A DNA stretch of 64,000 bases, from assembly GCA_046566145.1 (NCBI GenBank), contig JBKHXF010000032.1, positions 124,001-188,000 of the forward strand, read 5' to 3'. Position 1 is the stretch's first letter. Every line of letters begins with the position of its first letter. Positions 39,442-48,798 of this stretch are shown here, piece after piece. Below the pieces are notes generated by a model. It saw only the letters and a list, made by a program, of their open reading frames with translations. It made no database searches and had not been told where the DNA came from. This stretch comes from JBKHXF01 sp046566145 (lineage in GTDB: Bacteria; Actinomycetota; Nitriliruptoria; Nitriliruptorales; Nitriliruptoraceae). Position numbers and translations under genes: made by a program.

Positions 39442-42144
39442 GTGGGCGAGCACGCCGCGACCACCGTGCTGCACATCGACGACGACGAGGCACTCGAGGC
39501 CCCCGAGGGTGCGCTGGTCTCCATCGGGAGGCAGGTCGCCCGCGCCCACGGGTGGCGCGGGGTCGCCGTGGACCTCGATGACGGGTCGCCTCCGAGGGTG
39601 GTCTCGGGCCACCTGGACGCGGGTCGACTCGTCCGGGTCGAGCTCCCTCCCGAGTGCCTGCCGGCCCGTGCGCTGGTGTTCGCGGGTCCCCCCGAGGACG
39701 AGGTGGGAGCGGCGGCGATCGAACGCGCGGCTCCCGCCATCGCGAGGACCGCGGCCCGGCTCCAGCGTCGGGACGAGGACGGGCACCTCGCTGCGCTGTC
39801 GGAGTCCTTCCTCGTGGTCCTCGACGCCGGCGGGACCATCCGGTCCGCGAACCGCTCGTTCTGCCAGCTCGTCGGTCGGACGCGGGAGGCGCTCGTGGGC
39901 ACGGAGGTGTGGCCGCTGGTCCACCCCGCCGACCGTGACGAGGTGGCGGCCACGCTGCGCTCCCTGCTGGAGGACGACCAGCGCGGGGGGACACGTCGGT
40001 CCACCTTCCGGACCCTCGAGGCTTCGGGTGGGCAGCGACGGCTGGCGTGGCGACTCTCCGGACGGCCGTTGGAGGGCCGGGTCCACGCGGTCGCGCAGGA
40101 CATCGAGGTCTCGCTGCGAGCCGCCGACTTCGACCGGGGCCACCGCGGGATCCTGCGGGCCATCGCCGAGGGGCAACGCCTCGAGGATGTCGTCGCCGAC
40201 CTCGCCGACCTGCTCGAGCAGCGCCTGCTGGACGTGCGGGTCACGGTGCTGCTCGCGGACGAGGAGGGGGTCCTCCACGTCGTGCACGGCGAGGTCGGCC
40301 GTGAGGTCGTGACCGCCGCTGGGGGCCTGCCGATCGGGCTGGTCAGCTCGCCCTGCACCCTCGCGGCCCGCGACGACGAGCTGGTGGTGGCGTCCGACCT
40401 GGCCCGGGACGCGCGGTTCGCCGACCTGCGCGACGTCCTGCTCGAGCTCGGCATCGTGGCCTGCTGGTCGATGCCGGTCAGCGACCGTTCCGGGACGCCC
40501 TTGGGCGTGATCGCGGCCTACCCGGCACACCCACGGCCCCCTCGCCCCGCCGAGGTCGAGGCGCTCGAGACCGCGCGGGAGCTCGCCCGGCTGGCGGTCG
40601 CGACGGGGCAGGAGCGTGAGCAGCTGCGGCTGAGCGAGGAGCGGTTCCGGCTGGTCAGCACGGCAGCCACCGACGTGATCTACGACCACGACCTCGAGCA
40701 CGACCTCGTCCGGTGGGGCGGCGACCCCGAGGAGTGCTTCGGGTGGAGCGACCGACCCGAGGAGACCCCCGTCGCGTGGTGGGACGAGCGGGTCCACCCG
40801 GACGACGTGGCGCGGGTCCGTGAGGCCCGTCGACGCCTCGACATCGGGGAGCGGCGGTGGTCCTACCGGGTCCGGCGCGTGGACGGCAGGTGGGCACACG
40901 TCGAAGACCGGGCGCACGTCACCGTCGGACCGCACGGGCACCTGCACCGCGTCGGGGGCATCACCGACGTGACGGCCCTGCGCGAGGCCGAGGAGGCGCG
41001 GCTGCGGGTGCAGCGGCTCGACTCCCTCGGGGCACTCGCGGGCGGGATCGCCCACGACCTCAACAACGTGTTCACCCCGATCATCATGGCGGCGGACCTG
41101 CTCGGTCACGCGGTCGCCGCAGAGGACCGACCGAACGTCGAGATGATCGCTCGGGCCGCTCGGCGCGGCGCGGACATGGTCCGGCAGGTGCTCGCCTTCG
41201 CCCGCGGGATCGCCCCCGACGGCCCCGCCGAGGTCCCCGTCGCCGAAGCCGTCGAGCAGATCGCGGCCACCCTGCTCGACGCCATGCCGCGCAGCGTCCA
41301 CCTCCGGGTGGACGTCCCGGCCGATCTCCCGAGGGTCGCCATCGACAGGACGAAGCTGCAGCAGGTCGTGGTGAACCTCGTCCTCAACGCGAGGGACGCG
41401 GTCGGGGAGGGCGGACGGATCGAGCTGCGGGGCTGGTCGCGCCGCCGGTCCGACGGGACGGATGCGGTCTTCCTGGCCGTGCGCGACACCGGGTGCGGGA
41501 TCCGGCCGGCGGACCTGCCCCGGGTGTTCGACGAGTTCTTCACCACGAAGGAGGAGTCCCAGGGAACGGGGCTGGGGCTGCCGATCTCCGAGCGCCTCGT
41601 CGCGGCGGTCGGGGGCACCATCACCGTGGCGAGCGAGGTCGGGGTGGGCACGACGTTCGTGGTCTCGCTCCCCGCCTCGGCGACCGCGCAGGTGCAGGAG
41701 GCCGGGAGGGAGCGCGAGGCCCTGATGGAGGGGCGCGATCGCCACGTGCTCGTGGTCGACGACGAGCAGGCCATCCTCACGCTCGTGGAGCAGACCCTCG
41801 TCGCGCACGGGTTCCGGGTGACCGGGGCGTCGAACGGAGCCGACGGGCTCAGCCGCTTCGCGCGGGAGGCCGACGACCTCGACCTCGTGCTGCTCGACCT
41901 CGACCTGCCGGTCCTCGACGGCAGGACGGCGCTCGTCGCCATGCGCCGCCTGTCGCCGCATGTCCCCGTGATCGTCATGACGACGCCGAGGGACCACGAG
42001 GACCTCGACGGCGTCCCCGTGCTGACGAAGCCCTTCGACGCCGCGACGCTCGCCCGAGCGATCGACGCGGCGATGGGCACGACGACCGAGGGGGTGCTGC
42101 ACCCGCCGGGTCGGAACGGCTCGGGGGACGGTGCCCCCGGGTAG
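39442..42144 (+). CDS. Soluble hybrid histidine kinase with PAS, GAF and receiver domains (1)
   Basis: The 900-residue protein has no membrane helix. In order: an N-terminal region of about 110 residues, a PAS domain (SESFLVVLDAGGTIRSAN, about 120-230), a GAF domain (about 240-390), a second PAS (EERFRLVSTAATDVIYDHD, about 400-520), HisKA with His538 in GGIAHDLNNV, HATPase_c (DTGCGI, GTGLGLPI), and a C-terminal receiver with Asp819 (LVLLDLDLP). The HDLNN type of dimerisation box is typical of large cytosolic sensor kinases. GTG 39442 follows AGGAG. A close relative follows 9 bp downstream. Confidence 0.92.
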   Translation: MGEHAATTVLHIDDDEALEAPEGALVSIGRQVARAHGWRGVAVDLDDGSPPRVVSGHLDAGRLVRVELPPECLPARALVFAGPPEDEVGAAAIERAAPAIARTAARLQRRDEDGHLAALSESFLVVLDAGGTIRSANRSFCQLVGRTREALVGTEVWPLVHPADRDEVAATLRSLLEDDQRGGTRRSTFRTLEASGGQRRLAWRLSGRPLEGRVHAVAQDIEVSLRAADFDRGHRGILRAIAEGQRLEDVVADLADLLEQRLLDVRVTVLLADEEGVLHVVHGEVGREVVTAAGGLPIGLVSSPCTLAARDDELVVASDLARDARFADLRDVLLELGIVACWSMPVSDRSGTPLGVIAAYPAHPRPPRPAEVEALETARELARLAVATGQEREQLRLSEERFRLVSTAATDVIYDHDLEHDLVRWGGDPEECFGWSDRPEETPVAWWDERVHPDDVARVREARRRLDIGERRWSYRVRRVDGRWAHVEDRAHVTVGPHGHLHRVGGITDVTALREAEEARLRVQRLDSLGALAGGIAHDLNNVFTPIIMAADLLGHAVAAEDRPNVEMIARAARRGADMVRQVLAFARGIAPDGPAEVPVAEAVEQIAATLLDAMPRSVHLRVDVPADLPRVAIDRTKLQQVVVNLVLNARDAVGEGGRIELRGWSRRRSDGTDAVFLAVRDTGCGIRPADLPRVFDEFFTTKEESQGTGLGLPISERLVAAVGGTITVASEVGVGTTFVVSLPASATAQVQEAGREREALMEGRDRHVLVVDDEQAILTLVEQTLVAHGFRVTGASNGADGLSRFAREADDLDLVLLDLDLPVLDGRTALVAMRRLSPHVPVIVMTTPRDHEDLDGVPVLTKPFDAATLARAIDAAMGTTTEGVLHPPGRNGSGDGAPG

Positions 42145-42147
42145 CAT
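42142..42147 (+). promoter_or_regulatory. Candidate internal -10 element before the second hybrid kinase
   Basis: TAGCAT overlaps the stop codon of the first kinase and ends 6 bp before the second kinase's GTG, which has no Shine-Dalgarno sequence. A leaderless internal transcript is possible. Confidence 0.35.
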
Positions 42148-42153
42148 CGGGCC

Positions 42154-45100
42154 GTGACCGCGCTCGGAGAGCAACCGATGGATCCTGAGCTCGGACGGCG
42201 TTCCGCCGGTCTCCTGCAGAACGTCCGCGACGGGGTCCTGCTCCTCCGGGCGGACCTCACCTGCGCCTACGCCAACCCGTCGGCGGCACGAGAACTCGGT
42301 GGGTCCGGGCACGTCGGACGACCGCTGTGGGACCTCGCGCCCGCCATCGTCGGGACCCCGCTGCTCGACGCGCTCGAGTCGGTCGCGCGGGACCGTCGCG
42401 AGGCGCACGACGTCTTCTTCGTGCCCGGCGTCGACCGGTGGTACGACGTCCGCGCCTCGCCGCACGAGGGCGACCTCCTCGTGCTGTTCCGGGACGTGAC
42501 CGACGCGCGTCGCGCCGAGGTGGTCGACCAGGTCGGGCACGAGCTGCTGCGGGCGACCGTCCACCCCGACGGGAGGGACCCGGTCAGTCAGGTCTGCGAG
42601 CTCGTCCTCGAGGCCATCGGATGGGACGAGGTCGCCGTCCACGGCCCGGGTGAGGTGGCGCCCGATCCGGGACCGCAGGGTTCGCCCACGACACCCCGTC
42701 GGTCGGTGGACGTGCTCCTCAACGACCCCGTGCCGGGCCGGAGTGACGGACGCACGTTCGTGGCGTCCTTCCGGTGCCGGACGTCGGATCCCGGCGACGG
42801 CGCGCACCTCCTCGAGCGGGTGGCGCCGCTGCTCCGCGCCACCATCGACCGGCTGCGCCGCATCACCGACCTCGAGCTCCTCTTCGCGTCGGCCAGCGAC
42901 GGCGTCGTCGTCGCGCGCACCGACGGCTGGTTCGAGACCGTCAACCCGGCGTTCTCGCGGATCCTCGGCTGGACCCAGGAGGAGCTGCTCTCGAGACCCT
43001 TCGCGGACTTCGTGCACCCGGACGACCTGCGGGCGACCGACGAGGAGCTCGGACGGCTCGCCGACGGGGGGTCGACGTCCGGGTTCACGAACCGGTACCG
43101 CCACAAGGACGGCGGGTACCGGGTGCTGGAGTGGCAGGCGGAGGTGTCCGCCTCGCACGACCGCATCTACAGCACCGCCCGGGACGTGACCGAGCGGGAG
43201 GCGACGCGGAGCTTCGAGGCGTGCCAACGGGTGACGCTCGAGATGATCGCGAGCGACCGCCCGCTTGCCGACATCTGTGCCACGCTCGGGGTTGGGCTGA
43301 CGGCGCGACATCCCGGAGGCCCCAAGGCCATCGTGGTGGCGGAGGAGCTCGGCAGCGGCCCGGCCACCGTGTGGGCCTCCGACGGGTTCGACGCGGGCCT
43401 CCGCGATCTCGCCATCGCCCACCTCGCCGCGCTCGCGCCGACGGGCGAGACGTGCGTCGTGCTGGCGGCCGATGCGCTGCCCGAGGGGCTGCGTGGAGCA
43501 GGAGTGATCGCGGTCTCCGTGGCCTCGTGCCACGACCGCGCCGGTCGGACCGTGGCGACGGCGCTCTCGCTGACGGTCGCCGGCTCCGGAGCGTACCCCT
43601 CAGCCCGGTCGCTCGAGGTCGTCGCCGCCCTCGCCGGCGTCGCGGTGGAGGCCCAGCGGCGCCGGCGCGCGACCCGGGAGTCCGAGGAGCGGTTCCGGCT
43701 CGTGAGCGAGGTGGCCACGGACGCCATCTACGACTGGGACGTCGTCGGGGACCGGATCGTCTGGAGTCGAGGGCTCGAGGGCATCGTCCGGGGCGAGCTG
43801 CCTGAGGTGACGGACTTCGCCTGGTGGGAGCACAGCGTGCACCCGGACGACCGCGAGGCCGTGGTGTCCGGGCTGCTGGCGGCGATGGAGCGCGGCGACG
43901 AGGCCTGGGAGGACGAGTACCGCTTCGCGCGCCAGGACGGCTCCTACGGGTGGGTGCTCGACCGGGGCCGGTTCCTGCGCGACCCCGACGGGACGACCCA
44001 GCGCATGGTCGGCGGCATGGCGGACCGGACGGTGCACCGGACCAACGAGGAGATGCGCCTGCGGGCCCAGCGCGTCGACAGCATCGGGGCGCTGGCCAGC
44101 GGGATCGCGCACGACCTGAACAACGTGCTGACCCCGATCCTCATGGCGTCGGAGCTCCTGCTCGACGAGGACGCGACCGACGACTCCGTCGGGATGATCC
44201 ACGCGGCCGCGAAGCGCGGCGCGGCGCTCGTGCGCCAGATCCTCGCGTTCGGTCGGGGGATGACCGCCGAGGGCCCCGCCCGCACGGTCCTCGACCACGT
44301 GCTGGCGGAGACCGGACGCCTGCTCGAGGAGACCCTGCCGGGCACCGTCCGCTTCCGGATCGACGTGTCGGACGGCGGGCTGGTGGTCGCGATCGATGCG
44401 ACGCAGCTCCAGCAGGTGCTCGTGAACCTCGTGCTGAACGCCCGCGACGCGCTCGCCGGCCGCGTGGGCGAGGTGGTCGTCCGCGTCCGGCGCCGCTGCG
44501 CGGAGGGGCGGGAGCTCGCCGTGCTGGAGGTGGTCGACGACGGGCCCGGGCTCGATGCGCGCGACCACGACCGGATCTTCGAGCCGTACGTCACCTCGAA
44601 ACAGGCCGGCGGGGGCACCGGGCTCGGGCTGCCGACGGCACGCGAGCTCGTCGAGCGCGCCGGCGGTGCGATGGGCGTGCGCAGCGAGCCCGGTCGCGGG
44701 GCCACCTTCTGGGTCGAGCTCCCACTGGTCGACGGTGCCGGGGAGGACGAGGACGGATGGCGGGACCGGATGTCGCTCGGGGACGGCTCGTGGGTGCTGC
44801 TGGTGGAGGACGAGGCAGCCATCCGCGCCATCGTCGAGCAGGCGCTGCGTTCGAACGGCTACCAGGTGCTCGTCGCCGCCGATGGCGGTGAGGCGGTGGC
44901 GACGTTGGCCCGCCGCCGGCTCGACCTCGCCGCCGTCCTCCTCGACGACGACCTGCCCGTCCTCGACGGCAGCGACGTCGTCGCAGGGCTCCGCCGGCTC
45001 GGGGTCGACGCCCCCGTCATCGGCATGACCGGGCGGTCGGACGGCGGGGGGGTCGTCGCGATCGCCGACGCGGTCCTGCGCAAGCCGTTCTCCGTCGAGG

Positions 45101-45180
45101 AGCTACTGGCGAGCGTCGGCGAGGTCGTGGGCGCCGGCGCGGACCACGCGTCCGGTACCGTTCCCGACGGGAGCGCGTGA
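42154..45180 (+). CDS. Soluble hybrid histidine kinase with three PAS and GAF-like domains plus receiver (2)
   Basis: The 1008-residue paralogue has PAS1 (about 15-110), a GAF-like segment (about 125-215), PAS2 (about 240-345, LFASASDGVVVARTDGW), another GAF-like segment (about 355-495), PAS3 (about 505-625), HisKA with His653 in ASGIAHDLNNV, HATPase_c (DDGPGL, GTGLGLPT) and a receiver with Asp931 (VLLDDDLP). From PAS3 onward it parallels the upstream kinase, indicating tandem duplication with N-terminal divergence. No membrane helices are seen. Start is GTG 42154. Confidence 0.92.
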   Translation: MTALGEQPMDPELGRRSAGLLQNVRDGVLLLRADLTCAYANPSAARELGGSGHVGRPLWDLAPAIVGTPLLDALESVARDRREAHDVFFVPGVDRWYDVRASPHEGDLLVLFRDVTDARRAEVVDQVGHELLRATVHPDGRDPVSQVCELVLEAIGWDEVAVHGPGEVAPDPGPQGSPTTPRRSVDVLLNDPVPGRSDGRTFVASFRCRTSDPGDGAHLLERVAPLLRATIDRLRRITDLELLFASASDGVVVARTDGWFETVNPAFSRILGWTQEELLSRPFADFVHPDDLRATDEELGRLADGGSTSGFTNRYRHKDGGYRVLEWQAEVSASHDRIYSTARDVTEREATRSFEACQRVTLEMIASDRPLADICATLGVGLTARHPGGPKAIVVAEELGSGPATVWASDGFDAGLRDLAIAHLAALAPTGETCVVLAADALPEGLRGAGVIAVSVASCHDRAGRTVATALSLTVAGSGAYPSARSLEVVAALAGVAVEAQRRRRATRESEERFRLVSEVATDAIYDWDVVGDRIVWSRGLEGIVRGELPEVTDFAWWEHSVHPDDREAVVSGLLAAMERGDEAWEDEYRFARQDGSYGWVLDRGRFLRDPDGTTQRMVGGMADRTVHRTNEEMRLRAQRVDSIGALASGIAHDLNNVLTPILMASELLLDEDATDDSVGMIHAAAKRGAALVRQILAFGRGMTAEGPARTVLDHVLAETGRLLEETLPGTVRFRIDVSDGGLVVAIDATQLQQVLVNLVLNARDALAGRVGEVVVRVRRRCAEGRELAVLEVVDDGPGLDARDHDRIFEPYVTSKQAGGGTGLGLPTARELVERAGGAMGVRSEPGRGATFWVELPLVDGAGEDEDGWRDRMSLGDGSWVLLVEDEAAIRAIVEQALRSNGYQVLVAADGGEAVATLARRRLDLAAVLLDDDLPVLDGSDVVAGLRRLGVDAPVIGMTGRSDGGGVVAIADAVLRKPFSVEELLASVGEVVGAGADHASGTVPDGSA

Positions 45181-45219
45181 GGGTCCTGGGCAGCCGGGGG
45201 GCTGGCGGAGCACGTTCGG

Positions 45220-46725
45220 GTGGAGACCATCGAGTGGCGGGATGCGCGGGTCCTCGTCGTCGACGACGAGGCCCCGATCAGGCAGCTGGTGCAGCTGTCG
45301 TTGCAGCGTGCCGGCTACCGGCACGTCGAGACGGCGAGCGACGTCGCGAGCGCCGTCGAGGCCGCCGGTCGGATGCTGCCCGACCTGGTCCTGCTGGACA
45401 TCCACATGCCCGGGGGCTCCGGGCTGCTCGCGCTCTCCCGGTTCCGTGAGGACCCGGACCTCAGCGAGGTCCCGGTCCTCATCATGACCGGGGCCGGGAC
45501 CCCGCAGAACATCGCCTCGGCCCTCGAGCTCGGGGCGGTGGACATCGTGCACAAGCCCGTGGGCCGGGTCGAGCTGCTCCTGCGGGTCCGCAACCTGCTC
45601 CGCCAGCGACGCCTCGGCCTGTCGCTGCGCGAGCACAACCGTCGGCTGGACCACCTCGTCGCGGAACGGTCCGAGGAGCTGTCGGTCCTCGCCGAGGTCC
45701 TCGACCGGATGCCCGTTCCCGCGTTCGTCTTCGAGCCCGACGGACGGTTGCGGTACGCCAACGCCCGTGGTCGACAGCTCGAGGCCCCCGGTGGCGGCGA
45801 GATACACGGAGTGGTGGGCGAGGCTCTCGACCGGGAGGGCCCGATGGTCGTGCGGGCCGAGGATGGGACCGGCACCCGTCGCTACGAGTGCGTCGTCCAC
45901 CGGGACGGCGCGGAGCGTGTCACCGTCCTGCTGCACGACGTGGAGACGCACCTCGAGGTCGAGGAGCGCCTCCACACGCTCGTCGCAGCGGAGCAGGACG
46001 CGCGTGAGCGCGCCCGTCGCCTCGACGACCTCCGGGAGGACATCGCGACCGCCGTCTCCCATCGCGTCCGGACGCCGCTGACGGTGGTGAAGGGGGCGGC
46101 CGAGGTGCTCCACCGTCGCGCCGATGAGCTCGAGCACCTCACGGTGTCGCGCATGCACCGGTCCCTGTACGACAACTCGCTGGTCCTCGAGCGGATGCTG
46201 CTGGACCTGCTCGACCTCGCCGCGATGTCCCGCGGCGACACCTCGAACCGGCGCGTCGGCGTCGACCTGCTCGACATCGTCGGGAGCGCGGCGACCAGGA
46301 CGACCCTCGACCTCTGCACCGTCGGGCTGGAGCCCCACCGGCTCGTCGGCGACCCCGAGCTGCTCCGTCGCGTGTTCGCGAACGTCCTCGACAACGTCGT
46401 CGCGCACGTGGGCCCGGAGGCGCGGGTGGAGGTCACCTCGTCGCGGTGCGGCGACGGGTGCGTGGAGGTCCGCCTCGCCGACCGTGGCCCGGGGATCGCG
46501 GCGGAGGACCGCGAGCGCGTCTTCGCCCGCTTCGAGCGGGGGCAGGACGTCGCCGTGCACGACCCCACCGTCGGGCTCGGCCTCAGCGTCGTGCGCGAGC
46601 TCTGCGCCCTGCACGGCGGCGAGGTCCACGCCGAGGAGACACCCGGGGGTGGTACGACCATCGTGGTCCGGCTGCCGGAGCTGCGGGACCCCGTCAGCCG
46701 TCCAGGAACGCCAGCAGGGCCGTGA
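45220..46725 (+). CDS. Receiver-PAS-histidine kinase protein (3)
   Basis: The 501-residue protein has reversed order: an N-terminal receiver (about residues 8-125, Asp60 in LVLLDIHMPG), a coiled region, a short PAS-like domain (about 155-245, PAFVFEPDGRLRYAN), HisKA with His281 in TAVSHRVRTPLTV and HATPase_c (DRGPGI, GLGLSVV). It could take phosphate from the upstream hybrid kinases and pass signal on. There is no DNA-binding domain. GTG 45220 follows GGAG. Its last 32 bp overlap the 3' end of the opposing crotonase gene. Confidence 0.91.
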   Translation: METIEWRDARVLVVDDEAPIRQLVQLSLQRAGYRHVETASDVASAVEAAGRMLPDLVLLDIHMPGGSGLLALSRFREDPDLSEVPVLIMTGAGTPQNIASALELGAVDIVHKPVGRVELLLRVRNLLRQRRLGLSLREHNRRLDHLVAERSEELSVLAEVLDRMPVPAFVFEPDGRLRYANARGRQLEAPGGGEIHGVVGEALDREGPMVVRAEDGTGTRRYECVVHRDGAERVTVLLHDVETHLEVEERLHTLVAAEQDARERARRLDDLREDIATAVSHRVRTPLTVVKGAAEVLHRRADELEHLTVSRMHRSLYDNSLVLERMLLDLLDLAAMSRGDTSNRRVGVDLLDIVGSAATRTTLDLCTVGLEPHRLVGDPELLRRVFANVLDNVVAHVGPEARVEVTSSRCGDGCVEVRLADRGPGIAAEDRERVFARFERGQDVAVHDPTVGLGLSVVRELCALHGGEVHAEETPGGGTTIVVRLPELRDPVSRPGTPAGP

Positions 46726-47401
46726 TGTCGTCCTCCAGGCCGTCGAGGACCCGCTTGGCCGTCGTGGCGCGCAGACGCGCCTTGGTGCCGGCGTAGGCAC
46801 GGGCGGGCAGCGCAGCCAGCTCCACGGCCTTCGCCGTCGCCACCTCGAGGACGTCCTCGACCGGTGCGAGCTCGTCCGCGTAGCCCACCGCCACCGCCTC
46901 GGCGGCCTCGATCATCGCGCCGGGGAGGATGAGGTCCTCGAGCCGGTCGGCGCGGACGTTGGCGCGGGCGAGCTCGAGACCGAAGACGGGCATCTCGAAG
47001 TCGATGCGGGTCTCCGTGAGCCCCCACTTGTGCGGTCCGTCGGAGGCGACCGTGTGGTCGCACGCCATGGCGTACATCGTGCCGGCCGCGACCGCGTGGC
47101 CGCGGACCGCCGCGACGGTCGGGCGCGGCTCCGTCCACAGCCGCATCAGCGACCGGCCGAAGTTGACCAGCAGGGTCTGGATGCCCTCGCGCCCGGCGGT
47201 CGCCATGAACTTGACGTCGAGACCCGCCGAGAAGATGTCGTCCCGGCCGGTCAGCACGATGGCGCGGGTGCCCTCGGGCGCCCCGTCGAGCGCGGCGACC
47301 AGCCCCTCGAACGCCTCGATGGTGAGGGCGTTCTTGGCGCCGTCGTCGAGCGTGACGGTCAGCACGCCGGTCGTCGCGTCGAGGTCGCTGGTGATGTCCA
47401 C
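46694..47401 (-). CDS. Enoyl-CoA hydratase/isomerase family protein (second copy)
   Basis: The 235-residue crotonase-fold protein has oxyanion segments GRDDIFSAGLDV (about 52-63) and VRGHAVAAGTMYAMACDHTV (about 99-118). Instead of the usual hydratase glutamates it has GLTETRIDFEMPVFGLE, a form seen in isomerase-like members. ATG 47401 is used. A -10-like TAGGCT (minus strand, 47437-47442) lies upstream. The 3' end overlaps the convergent kinase gene by 32 bp. Confidence 0.86.
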   Translation of the reverse strand: MDITSDLDATTGVLTVTLDDGAKNALTIEAFEGLVAALDGAPEGTRAIVLTGRDDIFSAGLDVKFMATAGREGIQTLLVNFGRSLMRLWTEPRPTVAAVRGHAVAAGTMYAMACDHTVASDGPHKWGLTETRIDFEMPVFGLELARANVRADRLEDLILPGAMIEAAEAVAVGYADELAPVEDVLEVATAKAVELAALPARAYAGTKARLRATTAKRVLDGLEDDITALLAFLDG

Positions 47402-47459
47402 GCGTGGGGCTCCCGGTGATCGGTGGGTGGGCCGGGAGCCTAGGGCGCCGTCGCCGCAG

Positions 47460-48137
47460 TCAGGGTGTCAGCGCCACGTCACGCGTGGTCGTGGTCGTGT
47501 CCCACAGCGGCGTCGCCGAGGCCCACCCCCACGTGCGCGCCGTCAGGTAGGTCAGCGCGGCGGGCCGCTCCAGGGTCGTGCCGGTTGCGAGCGCGGCTCG
47601 GAGCACCGGGTCCGCACGGTCCAGCGCGACCGTGAAGGTGACCGTCTCGTCGTCCAGCGTGACCGCCTCGAGGGGCAGCGCCCCGTCGAGGAACGTGTAG
47701 GCGTCGGGGAACAGCCGCCCCGTCGCGCACGAGCCGCCGACGCGGGCCGTCGGCCCGCCGAACTGGTCGATGCGGTCCTCCCAGACCAGCACGTGGTAGC
47801 AGGTCCGCTCGCCCTGGGGTCCGGTCCAGCCGACCACGTAGGTGGTCCCGTCCGGTCGGCCGGCGACGTCGCCCGCCAGCGTGACGGTGAAGGCGACCTC
47901 GAGGAGGACGCCCGTCTGCGGGTCGAAGGTCGGGTCGACGTGCAGCGCGCACACGTCGAGGGCCGGGACCGACTCGCCGGCGGGTGTCGGGACCCGATCG
48001 GGGTCGGGGACCGAGGCGTCGGGTGTGCCGCACGCGTCGGTCGCGACCGGCTCGCCGGGTGGGGCGGCGGCGAGCGAGCCGAGCGTGGTGAGGCCGGCGA
48101 CGAGCAGGACGGCACGGGGACGACGACGAACGTGCAC
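47460..48137 (-). CDS. Exported protein of unknown function
   Basis: The 225-residue protein has a signal peptide (RAVLLVAGLTTLGSLAAAP) and a mature region rich in beta-strand patterns with five cysteines (DACGTPD, LDVCALHVD, ERTCYHVL, GGSCATGR). The stretch TFDPQTGVLLEVAFTVTLAGDVAGRPDGTTYVVGW suggests an immunoglobulin-like or beta-sandwich fold. I do not recognise the family. GTG 48137 has GGAGG 7 bp upstream. Confidence 0.7.
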   Translation of the reverse strand: MHVRRRPRAVLLVAGLTTLGSLAAAPPGEPVATDACGTPDASVPDPDRVPTPAGESVPALDVCALHVDPTFDPQTGVLLEVAFTVTLAGDVAGRPDGTTYVVGWTGPQGERTCYHVLVWEDRIDQFGGPTARVGGSCATGRLFPDAYTFLDGALPLEAVTLDDETVTFTVALDRADPVLRAALATGTTLERPAALTYLTARTWGWASATPLWDTTTTTRDVALTP

Positions 48138-48274
48138 GGGACACCTCCGCAGGTGTGGACGATCGTGACCGGTGGCCTTCGCCGCCCCGCGTCGGGCACC
48201 CTCCCCGCTCCGCGCGCTCGCGTGCGGCCGACGGACGCGGTGCCCCGCGCCTTCCCGTGACCGACAGGACCCCC

Positions 48275-48787
48275 GTGCCCGACCCCGGCTCGGACCGCCC
48301 CGATGCGGCCCCCGTCGTGCCCCGGCTCGACGGGCGGGAACGGCGGCGTGCGTTGCTGCTGGGCCTCGCCACACCGGTCGTGGTGGGGCTGCTGATCCTG
48401 CCCTTCGTGCTGCTCGGCGTGCTCACCCTCGCGGACCTCGTGGGAGGCGTGCTCGTGTACGGCGGGCTGCTGGGGCTCACGGTCGGCGTCGTCGCCGTCG
48501 ACCGCCAGCACGCACGGCAGTGCCGCCGGTGCGGCGGACGCAACCCCCGCCGGGCCGAGGCCTGCGCCTCGTGCGGCTACGACCTCGCCACGTCGCCCCG
48601 CTGGGCGTGCCCCGAGGGCCACGGCGTGCGGCTCGAGGCCGGGCTGTGCGACTGCGGTCGACGGCTCCACGAGCTGCCGCCGGTGCGCGGCGTCGGCCGC
48701 GAGGTCGTCGTCATGCTCAAGATCGGGGCGTGGCTGCTCGCGTTCCTGCTCGGTGTCGGCCTGCTGCTGCAGGTCACCAGCGGCTGA
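48275..48787 (+). CDS. Membrane protein with zinc-ribbon domain
   Basis: The 170-residue protein has two helices (ALLLGLATPVVVGLLILPFVLLGVL and GGVLVYGGLLGLTVGVVAV), a cytosolic zinc ribbon CRRCGGRNPRRAEACASCGYDL plus further cysteines (WACPEGH, GLCDCGRR), and a C-terminal helix. Function unknown. GTG 48275 has AGGA 5 bp upstream; an in-frame GTG at 48257 is an alternative lacking a Shine-Dalgarno sequence. Confidence 0.7.
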   Translation: MPDPGSDRPDAAPVVPRLDGRERRRALLLGLATPVVVGLLILPFVLLGVLTLADLVGGVLVYGGLLGLTVGVVAVDRQHARQCRRCGGRNPRRAEACASCGYDLATSPRWACPEGHGVRLEAGLCDCGRRLHELPPVRGVGREVVVMLKIGAWLLAFLLGVGLLLQVTSG

Positions 48788-48798
48788 CGTGCGGCGGC

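Noticed and set aside
39355..43533. A 1392-codon open frame on the minus strand opposite the kinase genes
   Set aside because: It is antisense to two clearly real kinase genes, has low-complexity composition (Gly, Arg, Val, Asp) and no recognisable domain; very GC-rich DNA produces long antisense frames.
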